A stretch of DNA of 64,000 nt, taken from positions 1-64,000 of the forward strand of contig JAUYBL010000013.1 in NCBI GenBank assembly GCA_030693065.1. The letters run 5' to 3'. Below, piece by piece: positions 26,318 through 36,292 of the stretch (positions are counted from its first letter, which is position 1; every line of letters starts with the position of its first letter). Origin of the DNA: Methylococcaceae bacterium (lineage in GTDB: Bacteria > Pseudomonadota > Gammaproteobacteria > Methylococcales > Methylomonadaceae). A program made the translations under genes and the position numbers. The notes beneath the pieces were generated by a model. It worked only from the letters and a program-made list of their open reading frames with translations. It was not told the origin of the DNA and did not search any database.

Positions 26318-28801
26318 TCACAGATTTCTTAACACATTAAGCGGCGGTTTGTTTAATACATCTCGCACGCCCCAACATCCAGCTAAACCCACAGCCAAAG
26401 CACCAATCGACGGAACGACTAGCCACAAGCCGGGTGACGGTCGGTAGTTCAGGTTCATCACTTGGGTATACAGCGCAAATAAAATCACTTCGGATAAAAT
26501 GGTGGCTAACAGGCCTGAAATCAAGCCTAACAGGGCGAATTCAATGACATGCACCTTGGTTAAAAAGCCCCTGGTCGACCCCAGCGTTCTCATCAGCGCA
26601 CCTTCCTGAATGCGGCTATCCAATGTGGCATAGACAGCTGCAAACAACACGGTAAATCCGGCAGCCAGCGCAAAGTACAGCAAATAAGTGATGGCCTGGG
26701 TCAATTGCTCCAGAATGGTTTTGAACTGTTTGAGGATTAAATCGACTTCCAGCACGGTGGTGTTGGGATATTTTTTTACCAGCGTATTCAGCAGATTCTT
26801 TTGTGCATCGGGCAGATAGAAACTGGTGAGATAAGTCGCGGGATACGCGTCCAGTGTGCCGGGGGAAAAGATCATATAAAAATTCGGCTTCATGGTATCC
26901 CACTGCAACGACCTGATATTCGCTACCGTGGCTTGAACCTGCTCACTGCCTATTGTGAATTTCAGCTGGTCACCGACTTTAATTTTTAAGCTATCGGCCA
27001 GTTTTGCTTCCACTGACACTTGCCCGGTTTGCGACGCTTGCCACCATTGACCGTCAATGATTTTGTTGTCTTCCGGTAGGGCGGTGGTCCAAGTCAGGCT
27101 CAACTCACGGCGGGTAGCATTTTCACCCTGGGTGTCTTTGCTGACGCGTTGCTGTACCGGCGCGTTGTTAATATCGACCAAGCGACCGCGCACCACCGGA
27201 TAAAACTGGCTGCCGGTTATCTGCTGCTGTTGCAGTTCCTCATGAAAAGCCGCTTGTTGCTCGGGGAAAATATTCAGCGCGAAATGGTTCGGGGCATTTT
27301 GCGGCAATTGGTTTTGCCAGTCGGTGAGTAAATCATTACGCACGGTAAAACTTAACACCATGGCTACCAAGGTGATGCTGAACGCCAGTATCTGGCTGAG
27401 GCTGGCGCCGTAATTTCTTGATAAGCCTTGCAATGCAAAACGCCAGGTTAGGTTTAAATGCGGCAGTAGTTTGCGAGACCATAACAACAAGGCGGCAATC
27501 AGCCCGCCCAATACAAACAGCGCCAACACGCCAACACCGATAATAGTGGCAGTCATTTTTAGATCGCCGGTATAGCGCCAAATCAACCCGCCAATCACCG
27601 CTAAGGCCAAGCCGTAAATCAGCCAAGCGCTGCTCGGTAGCGGCTCTAGTTCTCGGCGTAATACCCGCAACGGTGACACTTGTTTAAGCCGCAACAGCGG
27701 TGGTACCGCAAAGCCCAGCAACGTTACCATGCCGATAATAAAGCCGATGAAAGTTGCCAGTAAGCCGGGCTGCGCCAATTGCTTCGGCAGCAAATCTTTC
27801 AGCAAATAAAATAGCGCTTCTTGCGCGCCCCAGCCCAGTAAACAGCCCACTGCGCTGGCGCTTAAACCCAGCAACACAAATTGACCGCCATACAGCCAGA
27901 GGATGTCGTTTTGCTTGCATCCCAAACAGCGCAAGATAGCGGTGGTATTGAAGTGGCGTTCGGTATAACGCCGCGTTGCCATGGCGATGGCAACGCCGGC
28001 AATAATGATTACTACGATGCTGGATAGACCGAGATAACGTTCCGCCCTGCTTAATGCAGAGCCCAATTCCGGCCGGTCGTCATGAATGTCCATCAACCGT
28101 TGCGCGGGTGTTATCTGAGGTTTTAGCCATTGTTTATACTGGCTTAGCGCTTCGGTTTCGCCGCTGAACTGGTAGAAGTTTTTTACTCGCGTGCCCGGCT
28201 GTAGCACGCCGGTGGCCTGCAAGTCAGCTTGATTGATCATCACCCGCGGCGAGAAGCTGTAAAAATCACCGCGCTTATCCGGCTCGTAAGTAATGATTTG
28301 CGTGATGGTTAAGGCCTTTTCGCCGACGGTCAGCTTGTCGCCGATATTGATTTTAAGCGCCGGTAAAATGCGTTTTTCCACCCATACCGTGCCCGGCTCC
28401 GGGCCTTTATTGACGGTAATTTCAGTCGAATAATCGGCAGTCGTGGTTTTTAAATACCCGCGCAGGGGGTAATTGGAGGTTACCGCCTTAATGCTGGCTA
28501 ACAGCAGTTCTTCGTGTTCAATCAATACGCTAGGAAACTCGACCGTTTGTGCCTGTGCCAATTGCAATTCGGACGCTTTGGCCTGCCATGCCTCGGGTAT
28601 AGCGCTGCTGCTTTCCACGACTAAATCGGCGGCTAAAAACTCTGCGGCTTGGTTAGTCATGGTGCGCTGCAGACGATCGGCAAATAGCGTGATGGCGGTT
28701 GAGCTGGTCACGGCAATGATTAAGGCCAGCACCAAAATGGTTAACTCACCGGCGCGACCGTCTCGCCAGAGTAAACGGATGGCCAAATTGAAACGGTTCA
28801 T
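26318..28801 (-). CDS. ABC transporter permease, YbbP/FtsX family
   Basis: 827 residues. One N-terminal TM helix is followed by a large periplasmic domain, then two sets of FtsX/MacB-type TM helices, ending in NKPPLNVLRNL. ATG 28801 overlaps the ATPase stop by four bases (ATGA); an upstream in-frame start would add 13 residues inside the ATPase gene. The tesA / ybbA / ybbP divergent arrangement is the same as in E. coli. The partner substrate is unknown; lipid or lipoprotein handling is a common proposal. Confidence 0.9.
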   Translation of the reverse strand: MNRFNLAIRLLWRDGRAGELTILVLALIIAVTSSTAITLFADRLQRTMTNQAAEFLAADLVVESSSAIPEAWQAKASELQLAQAQTVEFPSVLIEHEELLLASIKAVTSNYPLRGYLKTTTADYSTEITVNKGPEPGTVWVEKRILPALKINIGDKLTVGEKALTITQIITYEPDKRGDFYSFSPRVMINQADLQATGVLQPGTRVKNFYQFSGETEALSQYKQWLKPQITPAQRLMDIHDDRPELGSALSRAERYLGLSSIVVIIIAGVAIAMATRRYTERHFNTTAILRCLGCKQNDILWLYGGQFVLLGLSASAVGCLLGWGAQEALFYLLKDLLPKQLAQPGLLATFIGFIIGMVTLLGFAVPPLLRLKQVSPLRVLRRELEPLPSSAWLIYGLALAVIGGLIWRYTGDLKMTATIIGVGVLALFVLGGLIAALLLWSRKLLPHLNLTWRFALQGLSRNYGASLSQILAFSITLVAMVLSFTVRNDLLTDWQNQLPQNAPNHFALNIFPEQQAAFHEELQQQQITGSQFYPVVRGRLVDINNAPVQQRVSKDTQGENATRRELSLTWTTALPEDNKIIDGQWWQASQTGQVSVEAKLADSLKIKVGDQLKFTIGSEQVQATVANIRSLQWDTMKPNFYMIFSPGTLDAYPATYLTSFYLPDAQKNLLNTLVKKYPNTTVLEVDLILKQFKTILEQLTQAITYLLYFALAAGFTVLFAAVYATLDSRIQEGALMRTLGSTRGFLTKVHVIEFALLGLISGLLATILSEVILFALYTQVMNLNYRPSPGLWLVVPSIGALAVGLAGCWGVRDVLNKPPLNVLRNL

Positions 28802-29472
28802 ATCAGCCGCCCCGCATTCAACCGGATAGTACGTTGGCAACGCGCGGCCAGCGACGGATCGTGAGTCACCAAAATCAACGTAGTTTGATTTTCCAGATTC
28901 AGCTCAAACAATAATTCGATAATGTGCGCGCCGGTTTTGCTGTCTAAATTACCGGTGGGTTCATCAGCAAACAAAATTGCCGGACGGGTCACAAAAGCAC
29001 GGGCTAAGGCGACACGTTGTTGTTCGCCGCCGGAAAGTTGTTTGGGCGTGTGGGTTAAGCGGTGCGACAAGCCCACCCTAGCCAATAAATTGGCGGCCAA
29101 GGTTTTAGCGTTGGCATTGCCGCTTAATTCCAACGGCAGCATGACGTTTTCCAGGGCGGTGAGCCCTGGCAATAATTGAAATGACTGGAACACAAAGCCG
29201 ATCAAGTCATTACGAATCGCGGCGCGACCGTCTTCGGTCATGTCGGTTAATGATTTTCCAGCCAGTAATACCTGTCCTGAAGTGGGCGTATCCAAGCCCG
29301 CCAGCAAGCTTAGTAAGGTCGATTTACCGGAACCGGACTCGCCGACAATGGCGATGCTTTCGCCGGATTTGATAATCAAATCTACCGCTGCCAAGATATG
29401 CAGATCCCCTTCGGCAGTCGCCACAGATTTGCCCAAGTCCTTTGTTACAATAATTTCAGTGTGAGTTTCCAT
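28798..29472 (-). CDS. ABC transporter ATP-binding protein, YbbA/LolD-like
   Basis: 224 residues. Walker A GESGSGKS at 44-51, signature LSGGEQQR, Walker B ILFADEPTG and the switch His in LVTHDP are all present. It belongs to the LolD/MacB-type subfamily that energises FtsX-fold permeases, and the permease gene overlaps by four bases. The start METHTEII at 29472 is one base from the tesA start on the other strand; an in-frame start at 29532 would lie inside tesA and is less likely. Confidence 0.92.
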   Translation of the reverse strand: METHTEIIVTKDLGKSVATAEGDLHILAAVDLIIKSGESIAIVGESGSGKSTLLSLLAGLDTPTSGQVLLAGKSLTDMTEDGRAAIRNDLIGFVFQSFQLLPGLTALENVMLPLELSGNANAKTLAANLLARVGLSHRLTHTPKQLSGGEQQRVALARAFVTRPAILFADEPTGNLDSKTGAHIIELLFELNLENQTTLILVTHDPSLAARCQRTIRLNAGRLI

Positions 29473-29473
29473 A

Positions 29474-30076
29474 ATGAGCCGAATTTTAAGTGCCTTAATA
29501 ATTGCGTTAATGTCGATGCCCACAAGTGCCAAGTCGATTGTGGTGCTGGGAGATAGTATCAGTGCCGGTTACGGAATTGAAGTCAGTCAAGGCTGGGTGG
29601 CTTTGTTGCGCAACCAATTGCAAACGCATAACCCGCCTTACAGTGTCCATAATGAAAGCATCAGTGGCGATACCACTGCCGGTGGCTTGGCGCGTATTAA
29701 CCCAGCCTTGCAGCGGCATCATCCGGAGATTGTCATCATTGAGCTTGGCGCCAACGATGGCTTGCGCGGCTTAGCGCCCACACTGATTAAAAGCAACCTT
29801 GCCGAGCTGGTAAGCCGCGCCCAAAAAGCCGGGGCGAAAGTACTGCTACTCAGTATGAGAATACCGCCCAACTACGGCAAACGTTACACGGATATGTTTT
29901 ACGATATTTACCCGAGCCTGGCTAAAGACTTAAAAATTGCCTACGTGCCGTTTATTCTTGAGGATGTGGCGTTGATCAATGACCTGATGCAAGCAGATGG
30001 TTTACATCCTAATGCCAAGGCGCAAGCCGCCATTGTTGAAAAAATTTGGCCGCAATTAAAGCCGTTGTTGCAGTGA
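29474..30076 (+). CDS. tesA: Periplasmic multifunctional acyl-CoA thioesterase I/lysophospholipase L1
   Basis: 200-residue SGNH/GDSL hydrolase. The signal peptide is residues 1-19 (cleavage near PTSA/K). Catalytic Ser28 (VVLGDSIS), Asp175 and His178 (DGLHPN) are visible, with the oxyanion Gly (ISGDT) and Asn (GANDG) blocks. It acts as thioesterase, protease and lysophospholipase in E. coli. It is divergent from the YbbA-type ATPase. Confidence 0.93.
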   Translation: MSRILSALIIALMSMPTSAKSIVVLGDSISAGYGIEVSQGWVALLRNQLQTHNPPYSVHNESISGDTTAGGLARINPALQRHHPEIVIIELGANDGLRGLAPTLIKSNLAELVSRAQKAGAKVLLLSMRIPPNYGKRYTDMFYDIYPSLAKDLKIAYVPFILEDVALINDLMQADGLHPNAKAQAAIVEKIWPQLKPLLQ

Positions 30077-30202
30077 GTTTGCTTATGATTAGCGAATAAT
30101 AAGTTCCATTACAAATCAATTACATAGTGTTTGGCTTGGTTATTGCTTAATTATTGAGATCTATTAAACAGGCTCATCTCAATCTGTCAGCAAACCAAAG
30201 CC

Positions 30203-30736
30203 ATGAACAGCATTGCTCTTACTTTTAACGATTTGTTTTTGAATCATCGGCAATCGTTAATTCACACCATTTTCGGCATTGTCGGTTGCCCGCAAACGGC
30301 AGAAGATTTAGCGCATGAAGCGTACTTAAAAATGCTGCATGCGGCAGAAACCCAAGAAATAAGCTATCCACGCCCGTTTCTTTACCAAATTGCCCGCAAT
30401 TTGGCGTTGGATCATTTACGTAAAGAGCAAGTTCGTCAGCGCGGCGATTATCCGTCAAAAGATAATGAAGAGCTTGAAACACTCATTGACCGGCTTCCCG
30501 CCAATACCCCCACACCTGAGCAGCAAGCTGACGACCGCCAACAAGTTGATATTATGCTTGAAGCGCTTAACGGCTTATCGGAACGTCGGCGGCAAATTCT
30601 GGTGCTGCACAAATTTCATCATTGGTCTTATGAGCGCATCGCCGGGCATTTCGGTATTTCCCGCAGTGCTGTGGAAAAAAATATCCATGTTGCTCTGGGT
30701 CACTTATTAGCTGCACGAGACGGGTCGCCATTTTAA
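30203..30736 (+). CDS. ECF RNA polymerase sigma factor, FecI type
   Basis: 177 residues. Region 2 (AEDLAHEAYLKML, then PRPFLYQIARNLALDHLRK) and region 4 (GLSERRRQILVLHKFHHWSY, then HFGISRSAVEKNIHVAL) are clear. It is typical of FecI-like iron-starvation sigma factors. The fecR-like gene follows, then a TonB receptor with a signalling domain, so the trio should form a cell-surface signalling relay. No convincing Fur box was found upstream. Confidence 0.93.
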   Translation: MNSIALTFNDLFLNHRQSLIHTIFGIVGCPQTAEDLAHEAYLKMLHAAETQEISYPRPFLYQIARNLALDHLRKEQVRQRGDYPSKDNEELETLIDRLPANTPTPEQQADDRQQVDIMLEALNGLSERRRQILVLHKFHHWSYERIAGHFGISRSAVEKNIHVALGHLLAARDGSPF

Positions 30737-30804
30737 AGTGTGGGGTAGCGTCCATCACACGTCTTATGCTGATAGCATTCTGCAAAATTAATTATTTACG
30801 GCCC

Positions 30805-31770
30805 ATGTCTTTATATTCTAAACCGGAATCGAACGTTACCTCATTAGGCACCACGCAAGATCAAGCAATAGCGTGGTTTGCCCGATTGCAGGACAGCAAA
30901 TCTACACAGCGCGACCGGATCGAGTTTACAGAATGGCTGGCTGCCAATCCGAATCATCAAGCTGCTTACGATAAAGTTGTCCAGCTGTGGCAAGCACCAG
31001 CATTGAACACCGCTTTGGGTCATTACGCAGCAATCCCTCTGCAACCAGCAAAAAGAAAACTGCACTTGCAACGCTGGGCCGCGGCGGCTTGCGTTGTATT
31101 GATGAGCGGTTGGGTGCTGATGGCCGCTGGCTGGGTTGACTATTGGCAAGCCGACCTTGTTACTAGTACGGGTGAACAGCGTCGGGAGATGCTTGCTGAC
31201 GGCTCGACACTTATATTGAATACAGATTCGGCAGTGACGTTTGATTATGCCGGTGACCGGCGCGGGGTGACACTGTTAAGCGGCGAAGCCTATTTTGAAG
31301 TGCAGCCCGACAAAGCCCGGCCATTTATAGTGACGACAGCACAAGGCAGCGTGCGAGTAGTCGGCACCCGCTTTACGGTAAAAACCGGCGATGTTACGCA
31401 AGTCGATGTTGAAAGTGGTATCGTCATTTGTACTTCCCAGCGGGGAGACAGTCGCCAGCTCACCGCCAGACAGCACACCGATATTGCTTATCAAAGTGTT
31501 GCCGCCATTTCCCAAATCGATACCAGCCGCACTTTCGCTTGGCTAAAGGGGCGCTTGATTTTTCAGGATCAACCTTTAGCTGAAGTGATCGCCGAACTCG
31601 ACCGCTACCATCCCGGTGCCATTGTTATCGCCAACGCCAAACTCGGCCAAACGCGTATTACCGGCAATTACAAACTGGAAGATACCGCCGCTATTATCCG
31701 CAGCTTGGCCGAAATTGCCGGAGCGCGAGTGATTAATTTGTCGCCGTATTTGACGGTGTTGAAAGGCTAA
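30805..31770 (+). CDS. FecR-family anti-sigma/sigma regulator
   Basis: 321 residues. A cytoplasmic N-terminal DUF4880-type segment (AIAWFARLQ, FTEWLAANPNHQAAYDKV) binds the sigma factor. One TM helix lies near residues 90-108, then the periplasmic FecR domain (VTSTGEQRREMLADGSTLIL, LSGEAYFEV, VVGTRFTV) and an STN-like C-terminus. It passes the receptor's signal across the inner membrane. The start is at MSLYSKPESN; an in-frame ATG 39 bases upstream is possible, and neither has a strong ribosome site. Confidence 0.9.
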   Translation: MSLYSKPESNVTSLGTTQDQAIAWFARLQDSKSTQRDRIEFTEWLAANPNHQAAYDKVVQLWQAPALNTALGHYAAIPLQPAKRKLHLQRWAAAACVVLMSGWVLMAAGWVDYWQADLVTSTGEQRREMLADGSTLILNTDSAVTFDYAGDRRGVTLLSGEAYFEVQPDKARPFIVTTAQGSVRVVGTRFTVKTGDVTQVDVESGIVICTSQRGDSRQLTARQHTDIAYQSVAAISQIDTSRTFAWLKGRLIFQDQPLAEVIAELDRYHPGAIVIANAKLGQTRITGNYKLEDTAAIIRSLAEIAGARVINLSPYLTVLKG

Positions 31771-31907
31771 ATAGTCATTGGTTGAATGAATTTCACAGGA
31801 AAGTGAAAAAAATGTCCTTCGCAAGTGTGTGTTCCCGTTCCTGATACGTCTAGTTATCCAAGCCTGCTGCAACACGCCGGCTAACCACACTAGACTAAGG
31901 AGACTCC

Positions 31908-34400
31908 ATGACTCACGCGCAACAACATATACCTTGCGATCTGTGCAAACTGACCCTTGCGATAGCATTGGCGTTGCCCGCACTCGGTACGTCATTACCG
32001 GCATTTTCAGCCGACACAGGCGCCCAAAAATCCTCAACGCCACAAGGTGCCAAACAGAACTTCAACATCCCCGCCCAGCCGTTGGCAAATGCTCTCAATA
32101 CCTTTATCGCTACCAGCGACTGGCAAGTCGGTTTTCCTGCGGGATTGGCGAAAGATGTTCGCGCGAATGCGGTCAGCGGTTCTTATACCCCGCAACAGGC
32201 GCTCGAGAAATTGCTGCAAGGCACTGGGCTGGTTTATCGGGTGACTGGGGATAATAGTGTGACGTTGGAGAAGATCCCAGATTCTAAGGCGGCCGATTCG
32301 GCAACACTAACGGCTGTAACGGTTTCGGGGGAAAGGCAATACGATCCTAACGATCCCTATAACAAAGATTATTCAGTACCTAATACCACTTTCGCCACCA
32401 AAACCGACACACCCATCATGGAAACACCGTTAAACGTTCAGGTGATTCCAAAGGCCGTATTAGATGATCAGCAGGCCATCAGGGTTGATCAGGCCGCTAA
32501 ATATGTCAGCGGTGTCACTACCGGTCAGGGTGCTGGTGGACTTTCTGATCAAATTACCATGCGTGGTTTTTTCAATTTTAATTACTTCCGTAACGGCATG
32601 CGTATTGATACAGGCGGCGGCGCTGACGGAACACGCGCCATGGCGAATGTACAAAGCTTGGAAATACTTAAAGGACCGGCGGCCATGCTGTACGGGCGCG
32701 TCGAACCTGGAGGTATGGTTAACGTAGTCACAAAAAAGCCATTGGATACGGCGTATTACTCACTGCAACAGCAATTTGGTTCTTTTGATTTCTACCGCAC
32801 CATCATTGACGCGACGGGGCCTATAACTGATAACAAGGATCTGTTGTACCGAATGAATGTCTCCTATGAAAACAGTGGTTCTTTTCGCGAGTTAGTAGAT
32901 AACGAAAGAGTATTCGTCGCGCCGGTTTTGCAATGGAATATTAGTTCACAGACGCAAGCACTCTTGGAGATGGAATACCGGCACGAAAACAATAATTATG
33001 ATCTACATTCCAGGCCGTTAATCATTGATGGAAAAAGAGCGGATGGTACTTGGATTAATCCTCGTTTGGCTGATATTCCTCGTGAAAGAAACTTGATGGA
33101 GCGGAATCCAAATCCTGTCGAGAATAAATTTGTCGGTTTCAGCGTAAATCACAAATTCAATGACGACTGGATATTAACCGAGCAGCTCGGCATCAATTTG
33201 TTAGATAGAACTAGAACGGCATTGATACCTGGAGCCTTACAAGCTGATCAGCGCACCTTGAATAGACAGCTACTCACCAGCGATTTTTTTAGTAACGAAA
33301 GTTATTTTACAACAACAAATTTGACCGGCCATTTTGATACTTGGGGATTAAAGCATACCTTGTTAGCTGGTGGAGATTATTATCTTCAAGATGAAAACAC
33401 TGTTGGTTATAGCAGCACCGTGCCAAGTACCATTGACATCTATAATCCTATCCACACCGGTAATCCTCCTATCAATCCGGCGACTCGTGGTGGTCAATCG
33501 TTTCATACATCAACTGATTTGTATGGCATCTATCTTCAAGATCAAATTAAATTGCCTTATAACGTTCATGTGTTGGGTGGTTTCCGTTATCAAAACGTCG
33601 AACAATACAATGTTCTTACAAAGAAGCTCGGACAAAAAGCCGATGCAGTTACTCCTCAAGTAGGTGTTCTTTGGCAGCCGTTAAATTGGTTAAGTCTTTA
33701 CGGCAATTATGTGGAAAATTTTGGTGCTACCAACGGCATCGGGCAAGGCAATAAATTTTTGCCGCCCCAAACCGCCCAACAATGGGAAGTGGGTTTTAAA
33801 ACCGCATTTTTCGATGATCGATTAAGCAGCACCATCGCTTATTACGATTTAACTAAGCAGAATATCCCTACGCCCGATCCAATAAATCCAACCTTCAGTG
33901 TCGCTACTGGTGAGGCGCGCAGTCGCGGTGTAGAAGTGGATATTAAAGGTGAAATACTACCTGGATGGAATGCCATTTCCACTTATGCCTATACCGATAC
34001 TGAGGTACTCAAAGAAAATAATCGAAACAGCATCCCCGTCGGAAGCAATTTTCGCGGTATCCCCAAACACACCTCCACTTTGTGGACCACTTATGACTTT
34101 CAGCAGGATTACTTGCGAGGTTTTAAAGTGGGTGCAGGTATGGAGCTATACAGTTCAAGAAAAGCAACCTTTGATAAAAATGACTTCAATTTTGCAGGGT
34201 ATGGTGTGGTCGATCTGTTGGCGAGCTATACACGAAAAATCGCTAAAACTAACGTAACGCTGCAATTGAACGTGATTAACTTGATGGATAAGGAATATAC
34301 CCACGATGGTTTTATTCTCTCCACTGCCCCAACGCTCCAAACTCGTGCGACTTGGGGTACACCAAGGTCTTTTATGGGCTCGGTGAAGGTCGAGTTTTAG
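31908..34400 (+). CDS. TonB-dependent siderophore receptor with STN signalling domain
   Basis: 830 residues: signal peptide (~1-35), STN domain (~47-110, from FNIPAQPLANALNTFIA), a TonB-box-like TAVTV near 140, plug domain (~150-265, with IRVDQAAKYVSGVTTG) and a 22-strand barrel ending in the terminal Phe of SVKVEF. It is of the FhuE/FpvA-like ferric siderophore class and probably carries an iron chelate. The STN domain should contact the FecR-like protein. AAGGAG lies ahead of the ATG. The ligand cannot be read from sequence. Confidence 0.93.
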   Translation: MTHAQQHIPCDLCKLTLAIALALPALGTSLPAFSADTGAQKSSTPQGAKQNFNIPAQPLANALNTFIATSDWQVGFPAGLAKDVRANAVSGSYTPQQALEKLLQGTGLVYRVTGDNSVTLEKIPDSKAADSATLTAVTVSGERQYDPNDPYNKDYSVPNTTFATKTDTPIMETPLNVQVIPKAVLDDQQAIRVDQAAKYVSGVTTGQGAGGLSDQITMRGFFNFNYFRNGMRIDTGGGADGTRAMANVQSLEILKGPAAMLYGRVEPGGMVNVVTKKPLDTAYYSLQQQFGSFDFYRTIIDATGPITDNKDLLYRMNVSYENSGSFRELVDNERVFVAPVLQWNISSQTQALLEMEYRHENNNYDLHSRPLIIDGKRADGTWINPRLADIPRERNLMERNPNPVENKFVGFSVNHKFNDDWILTEQLGINLLDRTRTALIPGALQADQRTLNRQLLTSDFFSNESYFTTTNLTGHFDTWGLKHTLLAGGDYYLQDENTVGYSSTVPSTIDIYNPIHTGNPPINPATRGGQSFHTSTDLYGIYLQDQIKLPYNVHVLGGFRYQNVEQYNVLTKKLGQKADAVTPQVGVLWQPLNWLSLYGNYVENFGATNGIGQGNKFLPPQTAQQWEVGFKTAFFDDRLSSTIAYYDLTKQNIPTPDPINPTFSVATGEARSRGVEVDIKGEILPGWNAISTYAYTDTEVLKENNRNSIPVGSNFRGIPKHTSTLWTTYDFQQDYLRGFKVGAGMELYSSRKATFDKNDFNFAGYGVVDLLASYTRKIAKTNVTLQLNVINLMDKEYTHDGFILSTAPTLQTRATWGTPRSFMGSVKVEF

Positions 34401-34574
34401 GAGCTTAGGTAAGCGTTTGCCTCGGAATGTCACATAATCGCTAACGCGGTAATGTGACATCGGATTCTATAGATGAAGAAAAGCGCATTAGGTGTCCCCC
34501 ATATTTGGAGTGTTAACTTCGGTATGAAGAGTTGCGTCCTATGCAAGCTAACCCAATTCACACAGTTGATAGCC

Positions 34575-35840
34575 ATGAAGCAATTTATTAATACTTTGCG
34601 GGATAGTATTGAGATTACTGTACCGAATTCCAATGTCGGGCGCTTAGCTAGGTTAAAGGCCCGGCGAAAACTATGGTTAGATGTGCATCTTTATTTAGGG
34701 TTAATTGTTGGTGCAATCTTAGCTGTAGTTGGCTTGACCGGCGGCATTCTGGTGTTTTATCAGGAAATGCAGGAAGTTTTGAATCCAGAGCTGGCTATTG
34801 TCTCGACTCCGCCGGAAAGTCAGGAAAGATTGCATGCTTTAGGGGACATTGTTGCCGCGGCTGAAACGGCCAAGCCGCAAGGCAGTGTTTTTTTTAAGGT
34901 TTATTACCCTCGCGAAGCGGATGTTACCTATAAACTGCTGTATTTTGTTAAGGACGAAAGCCAAGCCAATAAGAAAGGCGATGGCTATTACATTTTTGTC
35001 GATCCGTATACGATGCAGGTTAAAGGCTTGCAGCTTTGGCATCCCAAGGATAAATATTGGGGGCGGCCTTTGGTTAGCTTCATCATGCAGTTGCATTGGT
35101 GTTTGTTGTTGGGCAAAACCGGCGGCATTATCAACGGCATTTTAGCGGCGCTGTCGATTATTTCGGTGTTGACCGGGCTGATCGTCTGGTGGCCGCTGAC
35201 CGGGAAATTCAAACAAGCGTTAAGCTTCAAGCCCAATGCCAGTGCCGTGCGATTTAACTTCGACCTGCATAAAATTATCGGTTTTTATTTGACTATTGGG
35301 TTGCTGCCGGTGTTGTTTTCAGGGATTTACATGGTGCTGCCCGACCGGGTGAACGTGCTGCTCAAGCTGTTCACTTCTATCGACCGTCCTGATGCCTATA
35401 GCACTGTTCCGGCCGAGATTCATAGCAGCCCTCCGCAAGCGGGCCAACAGGCAATTAGTGTCGGAGAAGTGGAAGCTATTGTGCAGGGATGCTCCCCCGT
35501 CGGTAAACTATGGATGCTTAACGCGCCGAAAAACGGACAAGATGTTTATACGGTAATGAAGCGCGATGTCACCGAAATAAGCCGGTTTACTGGGTATCGC
35601 GATTTTGCTGTCGACCAATACAGCGGCGAAATACTCAAAGTTTACGATAGAGGCACTGGTAGTGCTGGCGATGTATTTCTGGACTGGCAATGGCCACTGC
35701 ATAGTGGTCATGCTTTTGGTTGGACGGGACGGATTCTGGTATTTATAGTTGGTTTAGCTTGTCCGGTTTTGTATGTAACAGGCGTGATTCGCTGGTTGCA
35801 AAAGCGGCGGGCAAAGCGATCTGTAAAGTTACCTGGCTGA
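34575..35840 (+). CDS. PepSY-associated TM protein (siderophore-linked)
   Basis: 421 residues with four TM helices and two PepSY-type periplasmic regions (for example YYIFVDPYTMQVKG). The DVHLYLGL...GLTGGILVFY opening and LHWCLLLGKTGG near TM2 are family hallmarks. Homologues next to TonB receptors are proposed to reduce or release iron from siderophores in the periplasm. The start at MKQFINTLRDS is chosen because it gives a normal N-terminus; an in-frame ATG at 34473 would add 34 residues. Confidence 0.85.
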   Translation: MKQFINTLRDSIEITVPNSNVGRLARLKARRKLWLDVHLYLGLIVGAILAVVGLTGGILVFYQEMQEVLNPELAIVSTPPESQERLHALGDIVAAAETAKPQGSVFFKVYYPREADVTYKLLYFVKDESQANKKGDGYYIFVDPYTMQVKGLQLWHPKDKYWGRPLVSFIMQLHWCLLLGKTGGIINGILAALSIISVLTGLIVWWPLTGKFKQALSFKPNASAVRFNFDLHKIIGFYLTIGLLPVLFSGIYMVLPDRVNVLLKLFTSIDRPDAYSTVPAEIHSSPPQAGQQAISVGEVEAIVQGCSPVGKLWMLNAPKNGQDVYTVMKRDVTEISRFTGYRDFAVDQYSGEILKVYDRGTGSAGDVFLDWQWPLHSGHAFGWTGRILVFIVGLACPVLYVTGVIRWLQKRRAKRSVKLPG

Positions 35841-36230
35841 CACAATCACAACCTGTAGTGCCTACTAACTCGTATAAAGGAAAGTATTGGTTTGAAATAT
35901 TACCCCATCAATCTGTAAACAATATTTGTCGGTTGTAGTAAAAGGATGCCCCTGTGTCTCAAAAACTGAAGTATTTCCTCTCTCGATGCTTCATTTTTTT
36001 CCGAAACAAAGTTCAAACAAATTACCTCGTTTTTAAGATCGATTATCATAAAAAGCATTAGCATTTTCTAATGTTTGATGTGTAGTTGTATTCATGTGTT
36101 TCCTCAACAAATTCAATTAACTTTCTGATAAAGAATGGTATTTATTTTGCCTTAATATCTTTGGGTTAATTGTTCCTTAGTCACGCTGTAAGTCATTGTG
36201 AAAAAAGAAAGAATCTAAATTAAATCATTC
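35841..36230 (+). other. Gene-free spacer before the dcw promoter
   Basis: AT-rich, with no frame of any length and no good terminator. The only structure seen is a weak CATTAG/CTAATG hairpin at 36056-36073. Confidence 0.5.
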
Positions 36231-36259
36231 TTGACTAAGCACAAGCAGGAATCTATAGT
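36231..36259 (+). promoter_or_regulatory. Sigma70 promoter of the dcw operon
   Basis: TTGACT at 36231-36236, exactly 17 bases, TATAGT at 36254-36259. The predicted start is near 36266, placing the MraZ boxes just inside or at the transcript start. Confidence 0.85.
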
Positions 36260-36266
36260 GCAGTCG

Positions 36267-36292
36267 AGTGGTAAAAAGTGGTGAAGAGTGGT
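36267..36292 (+). promoter_or_regulatory. Three MraZ-box-like direct repeats
   Basis: AGTGGT occurs at 36267, 36277 and 36287, an exact 10-base period, between the -10 element and mraZ. Known MraZ operators are 10-base-spaced TGGG/GTGG-type direct repeats ahead of mraZ, so autorepression of the dcw operon is expected. Confidence 0.8.

Noticed and set aside
30077-30202. Fur box upstream of the FecI-type sigma gene
   Set aside because: AT-rich words such as TTATGATTAGCGAATAAT only loosely resemble the 19-base consensus; not enough to call.
31791-31808. TTTCAC-AGGAAA-GTGAAA as an operator or ECF promoter of the TonB receptor
   Set aside because: A six-base inverted repeat occurs often by chance, and no ECF -35/-10 pair with suitable spacing was found.
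34427-34460. ATGTCACAT ... ATGTGACAT as a CRP operator
   Set aside because: Half-sites are in the wrong order and 16 bases apart; more likely a hairpin between the TonB receptor and PepSY genes.
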